Origin: Ottelia alismoides
Lineage: Eukaryota > Streptophyta > Magnoliopsida > Alismatales > Hydrocharitaceae
Direction: 5' to 3'
Length of the DNA stretch: 64,000 nt
Assembly: GCA_037367405.1 (NCBI GenBank)
Contig: JAZKJV010009773.1
Span: forward strand, 310,001-374,000
Every line of letters begins with the position of its first letter. Within the stretch, counting starts at the first letter, position 1. Positions 41,893-54,467 of the stretch are shown in pieces. Made by a program: the position numbers and the translations under genes. The notes beneath the pieces were generated by a model. It made no database searches, was not told the DNA's origin, and worked only from the letters and a program-made list of their open reading frames with translations.

Positions 41893-42989
41893 GAGGAGGG
41901 AGGCGTCGCAGTCGGAAGAGTAGAGAGGATGGCGGTGTGGGCGGGGAGGGTGGAGGGAAAAACCTTATCTCTGCTGTCCGGGACAGCCGCATCCTCTGCA
42001 AGTTGCTTTGGAGTCAGATTTCGGGTGGAATCGAAGTTGAATGATTTTTACCCGGGCAGTCACATTTGCGTGCGCGAAATGTTGATCAATTTTAAAAACT
42101 GGATTAGTTCAGCTAATTAAAGACCCGACTTCACCATCCTAACTGATGTCCAACATCCTCGACACTCTCTTTTTAGGTCCCAATACACCCAATGCCATGT
42201 ATTTGCCAAAAAGAACAAATCATGATACACAATATGCCCTCCTATCAGGCATCCTAATTACGAATATCATCATCATATCATGCCACATGAATGTTATTCT
42301 CAATGAGAAGGACATAAGGAGAATACCCTCACTTCAGTGTTACTAAAATTAACACAGCTCAGAAGGGTTAAAAAATGCTAATTTGTATAAGACATGTCCA
42401 ATTGGCCAACCAGCAACTAAAGTTTTTGCATTGTACGGATAGGATGTAATTGACCATGTCAAAACCTATGAACGTGATGATATACCAGGGCAAACCCATT
42501 GAAATATTTCTTTATCAACGATAAATAGACAATATGTCACTTTATCACATTATAAAAAGGATTATATTTCATGTCTAAATTTATCCATAATAAACAATTT
42601 GTCTAGTAGAGCGTTCTCCCACTTATATAATAGCTTATTGAGACCTAAAATGTATTACAATAGTATTGTGTGTACATGAATATGTGAAGAATGCGAGATA
42701 ATTTTGGCAAGTCAAAATCCAATAATATATCCTTGAAATAAATTAAAATATGAAATTAATAGGTGTAACATATCAATTCCTGCTCAGATTTTTTTGTGTA
42801 GATTAAACATATAATGACAAACAAGTATGCCAAGTTTTAAAATTTTCAGTACTCGATATGAATTTTTTAGCTATTTGATTCCCAAGCATGTATCTTCACA
42901 ACATTATTAGAAATCAAACATGCAATGAAAATTCATTGAACTTTAAATAAAATAATATTGCATTAGACATGCCCCTTATAAAAAAAATT
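41893..42989. other. FZL upstream region
   Basis: The first 110 bases upstream of the start codon (41893-42000) are pyrimidine-rich on the gene strand and probably include the 5' untranslated region. No TATA box was confidently found. From about 42350 the sequence becomes AT-rich intergenic DNA with no gene seen. Confidence 0.55.
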
Positions 42990-42999
42990 CTAAGCGAAA

Positions 43000-43270
43000 T
43001 GATGAATTCGAAAAGGTTAAAATACAAAATTGAAGTTAAAGATTGGTATACAATAAAATAAGGAGTCATTGAACATTAAAGAAAAAGGTTGGTCGACTAT
43101 GATATGGTTAAAGAATAATGGCGTAGAGGAATCCATATCTAAATCAATGAAATCCATAAGAAATTGCATACCATGCACCGTCACGACAACGTTCTCGGGT
43201 AATACCCCTCGGCCTCTTAATCGAATGATCAGCAATTTGAAGGATCATCATGAATTTAAGAGGCCCTAAC
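43000..43270 (-). pseudogene. Athila-like gypsy protease fragment
   Basis: The minus strand encodes LQIADHSIKRPRGVLPENVVV, TVHGMQFLMDFIDLDM and FFNHIIVDQPF, which line up with the protease region of the large gypsy element at about 51700-51860 (LADRSIKRPQGLLE, VHDMMFPVDFVVLDMD). The rest of that older element is absent. Confidence 0.8.
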
Positions 43271-44899
43271 ATGAACTTATCGAGCAGAGAGGAAGGTTTG
43301 AGGACCCACTGTCTAAAAGAGTATGATCTAGCTCATGGTCAGAAGTCTTACATTTTGTAAGAGGTGCTCCTTCTCTCTCTTATTATATGGGAGTCTATTG
43401 TTGATAGCATTAGCTGTAACTACGGTGATGATGTGTTGTTTTGTCCTACTACGTTGCCTCTACCTTGGTAGACGCTCAGAGATACACGTCTTTTTCATTC
43501 CTTTCTTGATTGCAGTCATATACTCCATGGCTATTACAAGCTAATGTCGTATATAACATGATGTTCTGGAGAATCTCAATCACTCTTTGATCGATCAATG
43601 CTTTTTTTGAATTTTTTATATGATGTTCTTGTAAGCAAAGCTGCAAGAAATGGAATAGGAATGGAAATATGAACATTCACTTCATTATTTGAATCACCAT
43701 GTATAACTAGACGACCAGAGATAGTTGCATAATGTTGTCCAAACCAGAGTCATAATTTACAAAAATGGAATCTAGAGCATGTGTGGTGTTTGCCATGAAA
43801 GGACTAATGTGCTCATTTAAAGTGCTAGACATCCATCGGTGACTCGGATTTTTTTCCCTTTATTGTATTTCTGGGATTTTTATATTCTTCAATTTTTGTG
43901 AAAATTTTTAGATGTCATCTTTCCTCAAAATATGAGTGTCAATTGGGCTCGCTTCAAGAAGTCCCATAATCGTCCCCCAACGATGACACTACAGACAGTT
44001 GTAGACTTCTATCTCTCATAAGAATAATGGCATTAGAGAATAAATAATATTCGAACTCTCACCTGACTATGAAGAAGAATTGTTGTTACTTAGTATCTGC
44101 TCGTTACGACATTTGAAATTGTTGGGAGTGGCCTCTACCTAGGTTGGAATTGTGGTCTTCATTGTTGATAGACCATAGAGCCTCTTGTTGTCCTTGTTAA
44201 TTTGAGACATGAGGTGGACAACATAATCTAATGCTAGTTCTACAAAACCAAATGCACTCTTCTCCAAGCTACCCAACTGAAGGTTGTCGTTGAGACTAAA
44301 AGCATGATCGAGGTTGTTGTTGCTAATAACTCTAACTATGTGTCAGAGAAGGAGGAAATTGTGTTATTAATGTAAAGAATAATGTGGTTGTTTGATCAAT
44401 CGGTGATTTATAATGTCTTTTATATATTTTTGAGCAAACTTCTATATTTAATCCATGCATTTTACTCAAATTCACACACAATTTTCATTTCATAAGTTTT
44501 TATGCTCATTGCATTCAAAATCATCTAAAAATGCATAACATTCTATACTAATTAAATCAAAAGAAGAAGAAGAAAATTGTATTAAATTTTGTACAAAAAT
44601 AAATATATAAAAATTGCATTCTTATTTTTATTTATTTTGTTAATAAATACGGGCTTTAGCCTATATTGAAGTCTCTAATTATTTTTATTTCATATATTTT
44701 TCTGGCTTGATCGAGGAATCCTGAAAGGGATCTCTTATTCTCTTCCCAAAAAAACTAAAAAATTACTACACGATAAATTAGTTGGCATAAGCTTAACGGC
44801 ACCATTTCAGAAAAAAAAAAGAAAAAAAGGCACTAACGTCAGCAACCAAGGGGCTGACGTCAGCCCCCTTCTTCCTCCATCCAGTGTCCAACATCTCCC
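43271..44899. other. Intergenic sequence, nothing recognised
   Basis: Non-coding, with many short random frames. A palindromic CTGACGTCAG lies near 44853-44862, close to the boundary of the large gypsy element. Confidence 0.5.
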
Positions 44900-47800
44900 T
44901 GATGAATCCCCACTTCATCATCTTTTTTTTTGTTTTGGCCTTAAATATGTAGCTAAATGTGTGCATATATCATTAATTTGTCGTAATAAATACCCATAAA
45001 GTTACAAATATACTGTGTAAAATATTGTATAAAATATGTATTCACAACCAAAATAAAAAATAAAGGAAAGAAAAGAAAATGTATGATGTGTCAAAGACAT
45101 CGTGTGATCCTAGACCTCGAGACCGAGCCATTATGATGACTTGATCGACAAAGAATAAAGTAGGAGGAGATAGGGTAGAAGAACTGTACATAAATACATA
45201 GAAGAACACGTAAAAACTCTAATTTGTTTTGCCCATAAACTACATTTTGGGACCTATTTTATTTTATTATTTTTACACCGTAAATAATAAAACTCTCAAA
45301 TGAATATTATACATAAAAATAAAAGGAAAATACAAAATTGATTTCACTGAAAAACAATGCACGGTGTGCCCGAGGCACACAAAATAAAAGGCCGTAAAAA
45401 AATTTGTAGACATGTATCTTCTCCATATATATTTAAAATTGATCAAACCCACATTTATTGTTCATAAAATTAAATAAGTTATTTAATAAAGATAGGTTCA
45501 TTCAATTTGGAGTTAAAATACAAAAGTTACATTTTAGGCCCTTATTGTCCATATACAAGTATATTATATTCAATATATTTATTCTTTATATTTTTTAATT
45601 TCTTTCATTTTTATAATTTTGTAAATATTAACACATGTCCACAATTAAACAAAAATAAAAGCACCAAAAAGAAAATAAAAAATGTATTTCAAAACATAGA
45701 TGAAATATACCTATACATACATATAAAGAATATGTGATTAATTAAATAAGTATGTAAATAAATTTCATGAAAATAAAATAAAAATACCTAAATATGTAAT
45801 TAAATAAATTTAAATATATACAATACATGTATATAATAATAAAATGTAAAATATAAATTAAAAATAAAATAATTAAAACATAGATATACTGACTTATATA
45901 TGTAAAAATTAACATGTTATAAATAGTCTTGAAAAAATAAATAAAAATCATTAGTAGATACTAAATAAATCAAAAAAGATTTATGATTTAATAAAAAATA
46001 ATTAATCCATTCATTTATTATTTTTTATATATTTTACAAATAATTTTTTAGTTCCTTTTTCCTGTTTGGTCTACGTGGGCCAACCATGGCCTTTAAAAGT
46101 TGACCTCTGGTCAACTGTACAACCTTCTTCATTCGCCTTGTCAGAACTCACGGGCAGGCGGTTTTCTCCATTTTATCATGCCTCATCAACTCCTCCTTCT
46201 TCCTCAAGCATGCCACTCCTCTGACCCTCGCACCTCCTAGTCCCACGCTGACCATTCCCTGCTCACTGACCCCTTCGCTATGGTACGTCATCGCTCCTTG
46301 ATCTTCGTCATTTCTCATTCTACAAAATTCCACCCTTCACCATCCTTTTTCCCCCGGTCAATCCTACATCCGTTCTTAGCCCCTCAAACACACTGAAAAT
46401 TCTTACCTTGGTGACAACAATCGAAGGGAGGGTTCTACAGTGACGAGGAGTGGCAGAGGAGTACGATCCAACCACTGCTGGAGCAGCTCCGATAGGTTCT
46501 ACCTCCTTGGTTTCCCGGTTGAATCAAGGTCATTTCTTCTGCTTTTCTATGTAATTTTAGATTCTAAGTTTAATTTCCTACTTTTAGTTTCATGTCTCAA
46601 CCATTAAGTTAGGTTAATTTAGAAGTCCCTAATTTGACTTGGAGCTTGAGCTCCAAGCCAAATACTCCTGTCCTCTAACTGTATCTTGACCCCCAACTAT
46701 TGCCTTATGTATCCTCATCAAGTTCTCCATCATGTGCCCCCTTCCCAACCTAGACCCTTGCCAAGAACTGGCAAATCGAGTTTTGCACCTCCAGCCCCTA
46801 TCGGAAACTCATCGCACCCCCATTTCTTGCTACCAGCAACTTCAATATTTGGTCGAGGATGACGCCATCAAGCCACCAACCTTTTTGATGTCGGTCTTGT
46901 ATGTTGAAGATCCATCTGGAGGAAGACGAAGACCTGGAGCACTTCTAGGTCTACTTGAGCAAGAATCGAGTCCTAGAGCGAGAATGGGCCCACCAGAGGC
47001 TCATCTGAGCCACCTGCACGTGCGGAGCGTTGCCAACAATCCATTACCGTCATTAGAGGGAGGAGAGGTCATCGGAGTTGTCGGGAATTAAAGACTAAAG
47101 CAACCCCAGGCCGGTGTTCTTCACGGTTCTTGCATAACACCTATTAGCCGTTAGATCAAGAACATGACCAGATCTAATCTAGGCCATCTGTTCTTTCCGA
47201 AGAAGTACGTGATTTTAGCCGACGGATTGACTACGTGGTAGTGGAAGAGCAGCTAGATCTCGAGTCATTTAAGTGGGTAAATTATATATACCCCCTCCAC
47301 CTTTTGTACTTTCTAAATAGTTTGTAAATATTTCAGTACGTGTAAAATTCAGTGGAATATGCAACAAAGTTCTTGGAACTTTCAAATATTGCAAGTCAGT
47401 CCAATGTCAACTCAGCTCATGTGGTCCCACACATGAGTTGGGTAAATTGCTTGTATACCCCTCTAGCTTTGTATATTGAGATTTAATATATAAAAATCAA
47501 GTTGTAGCTAAATTTTTGTGTTTTTTGCATGTGCCCCTTGCCTTTACTTAATATTGCATAAATACCCCTTGAAAGGTTCTTGATATTTAATTTTGCATTT
47601 TTTATTTTTACAAGTAATTGTTGTGCTCCAAAAATTATGAAAAATGGAGATAAAATGAATGATGGCATGTTTATTCATGTCGTATACTTTATTTAGCATT
47701 TCATCTGCATGTTATAATTATTAAAAATCAAAAGGAACACATTTATTCTCTATTTACCTTAAAAAACTAAAAAATGTAAAACCTTTATTGAAAATTCCAA

Positions 47801-48829
47801 AAAATACCTAATGATTATTACCCTATTTTACTACTACAAACCCAAATTCACAAAAAATATCAAAAGGAAACCAAAAAATCACAAAGCCTTCCTAACCCTA
47901 ATAAAATTACAAAATATTTTCAAAAACCTCAAACAATTAATTTTCTATCTTATATATATAATATTTTCTATATATTAAAGTTAGTTTTTAGAAATGTTGA
48001 ACCTATTTGTTGTTTTAAATCTCAAAACAATTCGGATTATTTATTAAGTCCTTGATTTTGTATATGTTGGACCTTAAAAATAGAGAAAAATTAGCAAAAG
48101 TTACCAAAAAATCACAAAAAATAGAATAATATTTTAAAAAATTATATAAAAAAATATATTTTTTTATTATATATATCTATATTTATAAATAGAATGTCCT
48201 ATATAATATATATATATACATATATATATTATTATATAAAAATGATAATATTATTAATCATTATAAATACCTAAATATAATTTTAAATACTTTAAAAAAT
48301 AAAAAAGATAATTCTTGTTTGTATTTTTCTTATTTATATGTATATATATTTATTTATTGTACATATAATATATACTCTATATTATACATATTATTACATA
48401 CTACATATATATACATTTATTATATATTAAAAAGAAAGGTAATTAAAAATCATAAAAATATAAAAGGAAAATAAACACATAAAATAATTATATAATTAAA
48501 AATTAAAAAAAATTAAAAACCCACAAAAACGTTAAGTAAATATTGTATAGCTTATAATACACAAATACACATTATTATTTAGCAATAAATAATAATATTG
48601 CTACACCAGCTTGTTCCATGTGTTCGACAACATGCACTTACGTGTCCACTATATACACTTATTTATAAGGTTTTATAATAAAATTTGATCCACTCTGGTT
48701 TGCATTATTTGATTATTATAGTTGTTGGTTGATTGTTGAATTTGCCAATCGCTCAAGCGCAACCACCTCACGATACCATATGTCCCGCCTTGCATGGATC
48801 ACTTTACGACCACCTTTGATCGATTGACA
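44900..48829 (+). repeat. 5' LTR of the Athila-like element
   Basis: It starts TGATGAATCCCCACTTCATC and ends near GATTGACA before the primer site. Many blocks recur in order in 60208-62990, for example the GGCCTTAAA...TAGCTAA start region, GTCTACGTGGGCCAA/GTCTGCGTGGACCAA, and GTGCTCCAAAAATTATG near 47625/62882. It contains an AT-rich part (47700-48620) and the palindromes CTTGGAGCTTGAGCTCCAAG (46638-46657) and CTCATGTG-loop-CACATGAG (47416-47437). Confidence 0.82.
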
Positions 48830-48835
48830 TTTCGA

Positions 48836-48853
48836 ATAGCGTCGTTGCCGGTG
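48836..48853 (+). promoter_or_regulatory. Primer-binding site of the Athila-like element
   Basis: TAGCGTCGTTGCCGGTGA matches the Athila-type site TGGCGCCGTTGCCGGGGA with three changes. It lies a few bases after the LTR end. Confidence 0.78.
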
Positions 48854-48972
48854 AGCATCAGAGTGTAGTTTTTCTTCATTTTGCACATTACTCTACTTAA
48901 TTATTTCTCTTTTTATTTCTTTTTTTGATAAATATTTATCTGCTTCTGACCATTTGCTTCTTTGTTGAGCTT

Positions 48973-48980
48973 TCTGCAAG
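48973..48980. repeat. 8-bp target duplication of the hAT element (left copy)
   Basis: TCTGCAAG, repeated exactly at 49585-49592. Confidence 0.93.
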
Positions 48981-49584
48981 TAGGGTTGTCAGGAAAGCTC
49001 GAGCTCGATGAGCTCAACTCGGGCTCGGCTCGTTAAGGGCTCGCGAGCCGGACTCAAAACCTTAACGAGCCCGAGCCCGAGTTGGATTTTATGGCTCGTT
49101 AGCTTATCGAGCGAAGTTCGATTTGTGCATTGTTCAACTCAGAAACTCGACTCGATAACTTGTCTTCCCTCTTAATAAAAAATTAAAAACATATATGCCT
49201 AAACTTCCACATTGAGTTTGATATAAAATAGAGGTTAACATTTTTCTTGCCCAAAAAGCTACAGAAAAGAGTATAAAAAATCAAAATTACAAATGTCATT
49301 TGCATAATTTAATGTATAAAATGGAATAATGACTCATTAAGAGGTTCATGAGCCTGCTCATTTTGAGGCTCATGAGCCAGCTCTGAAACTCATGACTCGA
49401 TAAGAGGCTCGTGAGCCAGCTCATTTTGAGGCTCGTGAACCAACTCAGAAACCCGTGGCTCGATAAGAGGCTCGTGAGTCAACTCGAACTCGACGAGTTC
49501 GAGTTGGTGACAGCCTTAGGTTTCTTATCGAGTTGAGTCCGAGTTGAGGCCAACTCGGCTCGTTAAACTCAATAGACACCCCTA
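48981..49584. mobile_element. Non-autonomous hAT element, 604 bp
   Basis: Ends TAGGGTTGTC and GACACCCCTA are inverted repeats (9 of 10 bases) flanked by a perfect 8-bp duplication, which together define hAT. The interior is non-coding and rich in GCTCG, GAGCTC and GGCTCGTGAGCC motifs in both orientations. These subterminal repeats are probably bound by the transposase of an autonomous relative. Confidence 0.93.
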
Positions 49585-49592
49585 TCTGCAAG

Positions 49593-50596
49593 GGACCGCA
49601 TGGTGACGACTACTTCTTAAGAAGTGGATGCACCAGAGCCACGAGGAGATTGGCATTTCTGCACGTGTGCCAAATGGAGAGAGAGTAAGAGAAGGAGAAA
49701 AAGAGAGAATGAGAGGAGTAGACACATAGCATTTTCTTTTTTTGTAAGAGAGAGTTTTTATTTTATTTTTGTAAATTAATTTGCAATAATTTAGACTTTG
49801 GACACTTCTACTTTGCGAGATCCATTGGTGTCTGTTCAACTGGGGGCATCATTATGTTTTTTGTGTTTTTATCGCCTTTTTTTTATTTTATTTCACGTGT
49901 TTTGTGCTTTCACCTTCTTTATTTGTTTTATGTGATTAAATCCCAAGATCTAGGATTTCTTGACTCGGTCTCTAGGTCCAAAATCTAATGAGAAGCATGT
50001 ACCTATAGTGATATATGCTTGGATCTAGTCAAAAACTAATTGTTGATTATTTGGATTTGATATCGAGCATCGCGAAAGGCTCCATACAATGCTAGAATGA
50101 TCCGTTGTGGCAGGCATCGAGGAGTCTTCAAGATCGGACTTTTGGGTTTCATTTCTAGATAATTAGCATATGGTTCTTCATGATTAATAGCAAATTCTAT
50201 TTAGGGTGATTTCACACTTTTTACAAATCATTTATGTAGTGTAGATATTTAAATTTCTGTCTTGCATCCCACATGGAGAGAGCTAGGAAGTATTGTAAGT
50301 CCTCTTACTTTGCATGCATCATTTGATACAATGGTGAGACTTCCACCCTAGTATCCACTTACACGGTTTTATGCTTTCTTCCTCTATTTTATATCACTTA
50401 GGATTAAAAAGAAAATACAAAAAATATTAGACACATTTTATTGAAAATACCCCAAAAAAGTGAAAACAAAAAAACTAAAACAAGGGGACTGCTAATAACA
50501 CTTTGACCTTAATTAGAATTCTTGATGGACATCATTCTTTTGGGTTCATAAAACTCTCATTATTTTCAAGTACCATTCAGACTAAGTGAGACGTGA
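49593..50596. other. Leader of the Athila-like element, gag mostly missing
   Basis: Contains purine-rich DNA (GAGAGAGAGTAAGAG near 49675-49700) and AT-rich sequence. The N-terminal two thirds of gag expected here are not recognisable. Confidence 0.5.
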
Positions 50597-51019
50597 TCCC
50601 TACGGATTAGAGCTCAAATCCCGATCTGTGGTAGCCTTGATAATCACCCGGATTGCTTGATCCAACTCATGAAGGACCTCACAGAGATGACCGAGAAGCT
50701 AGACGACCTCACGACCACTAAAACTCCAATTTCAGCCAAGGTCGAAGCGAATCCCAATAATTTTAAACATAAAGAGCAGGTAGACTATGATGTCATGTCT
50801 GTTCCTGTAGGATCAAGTGATCGTAATTTTATTTTATCTAATGTTGTCACTCTCAGGAGCGGCAGGACCTTGCCTCCATCTGCTACCATCAAAGGGAACA
50901 ATAAAGCATTGTTAGGTGAATCGTTGCCTTCATCATCAGCCACGTTAGGTACAGGTTCGGGTGAGGAAGAAGAAGGAGGGGGCATGCCAGCTGTCACACC
51001 CCACCATTCACACCAATAA
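50597..51019 (+). pseudogene. Athila-like gag, C-terminal part
   Basis: Encodes NPDCLIQLMKDLTEMTEKLDD and SSDRNFILSNVVTLRSGRTLPP, a late-gag segment with the LRSGR motif usual in plant gypsy elements of this lineage, then an acidic Gly/Glu stretch. It ends at a stop near 51017. Confidence 0.78.
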
Positions 51020-51142
51020 AAAGAACAAAAAATAGAAAAGCCAAAAAGTCCAAAAAGATGATCGCCGTCAAAGTAAAGTTGCGCCAGCCACGAAAGGCCA
51101 GCACCAACAGCCGATCCAATACCAGTCGGCTAAGTAGAGATC

Positions 51143-52615
51143 ATGCTTTTTGCTTGTCCACCTACATCATCTTTGTCTCTAACATGTACTCCTTTTTCTG
51201 ATCTGGACATATCGAATATTGTGGATAAGAATTTTGTTGTAAATAAGAACGTTGCTTTTGATTTAAGCTTTGTAAATATTCCATTTCCTGATGCAATAGA
51301 AAAATCCAAAAAATTACAAAAAAGAAAAAGTACATTGTTTGATCCAAGAATTTTGGGTATACTTAGTAATTTAACTGTTGAGATTCTATTGATGAAAGTC
51401 ATGGAATACAAGCCCATTGTAAAGAATGGATTGAAAGAGGCATGCACATACAAGCATCAACCAACCCGTAACAACAGGTGCCAGCAAGTCGAGAAGCACG
51501 TTCTTACCATGGCCACAATCGCAGCCATCGGCAATCTCCCACAGAAAAAGAATGACAATGGAGCGCCTTTGATCAGATGCGAGATATTTGACCAAGTCTT
51601 CGAGCAGGCTCTTCTTGACAGCGGTTATTCCATCAACCTCTTGCCCTCATCATTACTGCAAGAATTTACGTTGGGTCCATTGAAGCAAACACGCGTGTTC
51701 CTTTAGTTAGCTGATCGATCCATCAAACGACCCCAAGGTTTGCTGGAATAGATTGTGGTAAAGGTGCATGATATGATGTTTCCGGTTGATTTTGTGGTTC
51801 TTGATATGGACTCACTTGCACCATTGTTTATGACCCCTATTATCCTTGGAGGGTCGTTCCTATGTACTACAGAAGCCATAGTTGACTATGGGTTTGTGAA
51901 GATTACGTTTAGCTCGAGGAGTCACAGAGTTACAATAGACATGGTCAGTGAGCCGAAAGTCGTATCTGATGAAAGTCATGCAGCACCGCCTGAAGAAGAC
52001 CATGACTTGATTGTAGATATCATAGATACAAACCTCTTTTTGAATGACAAAGGGACTTTGGAAATCCTCTCTCCTGAGGAGAACTGGGAAAGCACAGTCA
52101 AAACAAGCTCCGATGGTACATGGGAGATAGAATCTAATTTGTTGATGCATCTCTTTGAGTTAGACGATTCATGCCAGTCCGAACATGATGAATTCATTAT
52201 AGATCCATTCGACACATTGTCAGTTGAATATAAAGCCGCTGAGGTGAGCAGTCCTACCTCTCAAGTGATGGCAAATCATCCTCCTACCAATATAGTTTAT
52301 GAAGTGATCGAGAAACAAGCTAGATCGGAACCAGAATTAAAGCCACTTCCAGCAGGCCTTAAGTATGCTTTCCTTGCAGGTGCAGAGAACATGTATCCAG
52401 TCATCATCATCAGCAGACTGAACTCGCATCAAGAATCTCGACTTCTCAAGGTTTTAGAGAAAAACCACAAGGCACTTGGTTGGCATGTCTCAGATCTCTG
52501 TGAGATAAATCCTGCTCTGTACTCAAACCATATTTACTTGGAAGAAGATGCCAAACCATCCCGAGAGTTTCAAAGGAGACTGAACTCAAATTTGTGGGAC
52601 GTCATCATGAAATAA
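51143..52615 (+). pseudogene. Athila-like protease and RT start
   Basis: Protease: the active-site segment FEQALLDSGYSINLLPSSLL (D-S-G) lies at about 51600-51660, followed after stops at 51706 and 51748 by VKVHDMMFPVDFVVLDMDSL and IILGGSFLCTTEAIVDYG. The 286-codon frame 51755-52615 continues through an acidic linker to the RT lead-in (ALGWHVSDLCEINPALYSNHIYLEEDAKPSREFQ contains the typical sequence). The frame stops at 52615. Confidence 0.85.
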
Positions 52616-53990
52616 ATCACTAAATGTTGTGATGCAGGCTTAATTTATCCCATCTCCGACTCGAAATGGGTGAGCCCTCTGCATGTAGTTCTGAATAAAT
52701 CGGGGCTCATCATGGTTACAAATGATAGGGGAGAGGAGATCTCTGCTCGGATACCGACATCCTAGCGTGTATGTGTTGACTACCACCATCTTAATGCAAC
52801 AACCAAGAAGGACCACTTCCCCCTTACCGTTCATTGATCAAGTATTGGAAAGACTAGCCGGAAAGGAGTTCTTCTACTTTCTAGATGGGTACTCATAGTA
52901 AAACCAAGTGGCAATCACCACTGAAGACCAAGAGAAGACTACCTTCACTTGCTCGTTAGACACATATGCTTTCAGGAGAATGCCATTTGGACTGTGTAAT
53001 GCACCAGCTACATTCCAAAGATGCATGGTTGTGATTTTCATTGAGATGGTAAGCAGTTTTCTTGAGGTGTTTATGGATGACTTCTCCATCTATGGTGAAA
53101 ATTTCGATTCCTATCTTGAGCACTGGACAGAGTGCTTTAGAAATGTTGTGAATTCAATCTTGTGTTATCTTGGGAAAATATCCACTTCATGGTCACAGAA
53201 GGGATTGTGTTGGGTCACGACGTTTTCAAACGTGGCATGGAAGTCAACACGACAAAAGGTGGATGTGATTGCCAATTTAGAGCCACCTCAGACAGTCAGA
53301 AATGCGAGTTCATCTGTTGGGCATGTGGGATTCTATAGAAGGTTCATTCGTGACTTCAGCCGCATTGCACAACCTCTAACAGAATGTTGATAAGAAAGTT
53401 CTCCTCACATTTAAACAACTGAAGGAGCTCATCACTTAAGCTCCCATTCTACATCCACCATATTGGTTTCTTCCTTACGAGATCATGATGGATGCATCAG
53501 ACTTTGAAGTTGGGGTTGTTCTAGGATAAAGGAAAGAAAAGGCGCACTATTCCATTCACTATGCCAGCAAAATGTTAGATGAAGCTCAATGAAATTATAT
53601 TGTGACAAAGAAAGAATTTTTGTATGTGGTTTTTGCTTTTGAAAAGTTCAGATCCTATTTGCTTGGATCTAAAGTCACCGTCTACACTAACCACTCTACT
53701 ATCTGATACTTGCAGCAAAAGAAGGATGCCAAGCCTAGACTGATCATATGGATCCTTCTCCTCCAGTAGTTCGATTTGGAAATCGAAGATAAGCCTAGGG
53801 TTCAGAATGTGGTAGCAGATCACCTCTCCAGAATTGAGCGACAAGAGCCTCCCCTGAGCATACCCATCATAGACACCTTCCCCGACGAGTCGATTTTGGC
53901 TGTGGATTCACTCCCTTGATATGATGACATTGTGAATTACGTCACTTCGTGTAATCCAGCAAGATTGGATGAAATTCAAGAAGTATAAAT
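52616..53990 (+). pseudogene. Athila-like reverse transcriptase and RNase H
   Basis: RT motifs in order: DAGLIYPISDSKWVSPLHVV (52630-52690), VCVDYHHLNATTKKDHFPL (52770-52825), FYFLDGYS (52875-52900), FRRMPFGLCNAPATFQRCM (52970-53030) and the catalytic FMDD (53070-53081). RNase H: IMMDASDFEVGVVLG (53484-53527), KMLDEAQ, KKEFLYVVFAFEKFRSYLLG, TNHSTI, and VADHLSRIERQEPP (53813-53855). Stops and frame shifts are frequent. RT and RNase H are not separated by an added domain. Confidence 0.87.
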
Positions 53991-54169
53991 TCTTGTCCAC
54001 CATCCATTTCTACCAATGGGAAGACTCACTTTTATTCAGGGAAGGAGCAGTTGTATTTGGTGCAGGTGTATTCCTTAGGAGGAGCATCATAGTGTCCTCG
54101 AGTATTGTCATTCTCTTGAATATGGTGGGCATCGCTCTAAAGATAGAATGACAACAAAAGTACTGTAGT

Positions 54170-54467
54170 GTGGCCTCTGGTGGCCTACAATATTTAAGGA
54201 TGCCGCAACATTCATCAAGTGCTGCACTGGTTGTCATAAGTGAAAGGAACCTTTACAGATAAAGATTCCATGTCCCTGAAGCTCATTCAGATATCAGATG
54301 TATGCCATGTTGGGGTATTGACTTCATGGGACCCTTCCTTAACAATCAGGGATATGAGCACATCCTTCTTGTCGTTGATTATGTGAGTTGCTGGGTTGAA
54401 GCCTTCCCTTTCTGAGCCGTTGACAGCCATACAGTTTGTCGATTTCTGAGAGAAAACATCATTACCT
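54170..54467 (+). pseudogene. Athila-like integrase, N-terminal part
   Basis: Contains the zinc region (FIKCCTGCHK) and the first catalytic block FMGPFLNNQGYEHILLVVDY then VSCWVEAFPF, ending CRFLRENIIT where the LTR copy interrupts it. Confidence 0.82.

Noticed and set aside
41690..42001. Alternative minus-strand start for FZL at 42001
   Set aside because: That frame is different from the exon 1 frame and reads as low-complexity Pro/His; it does not reach the conserved FZL residues.
41320..42120. 266-codon plus-strand open frame opposite FZL exon 1
   Set aside because: It is the antisense shadow of the GC-rich FZL exon; its low-complexity Gly/Arg/Glu composition shows no domain.
45500..45960. 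Open frames in AT-rich sequence
   Set aside because: Composed of Ile, Tyr, Phe, Lys and Asn from AT-rich LTR DNA.
48120..48620. Dense TATATA runs as a possible origin or matrix attachment site
   Set aside because: Part of the AT-rich section of the gypsy 5' LTR; nothing specific supports another role.
53070..53081. FMDD as evidence of a virus-derived reverse transcriptase
   Set aside because: The surrounding protease-RT-RNase H-integrase order and LTRs identify a plant gypsy retrotransposon.
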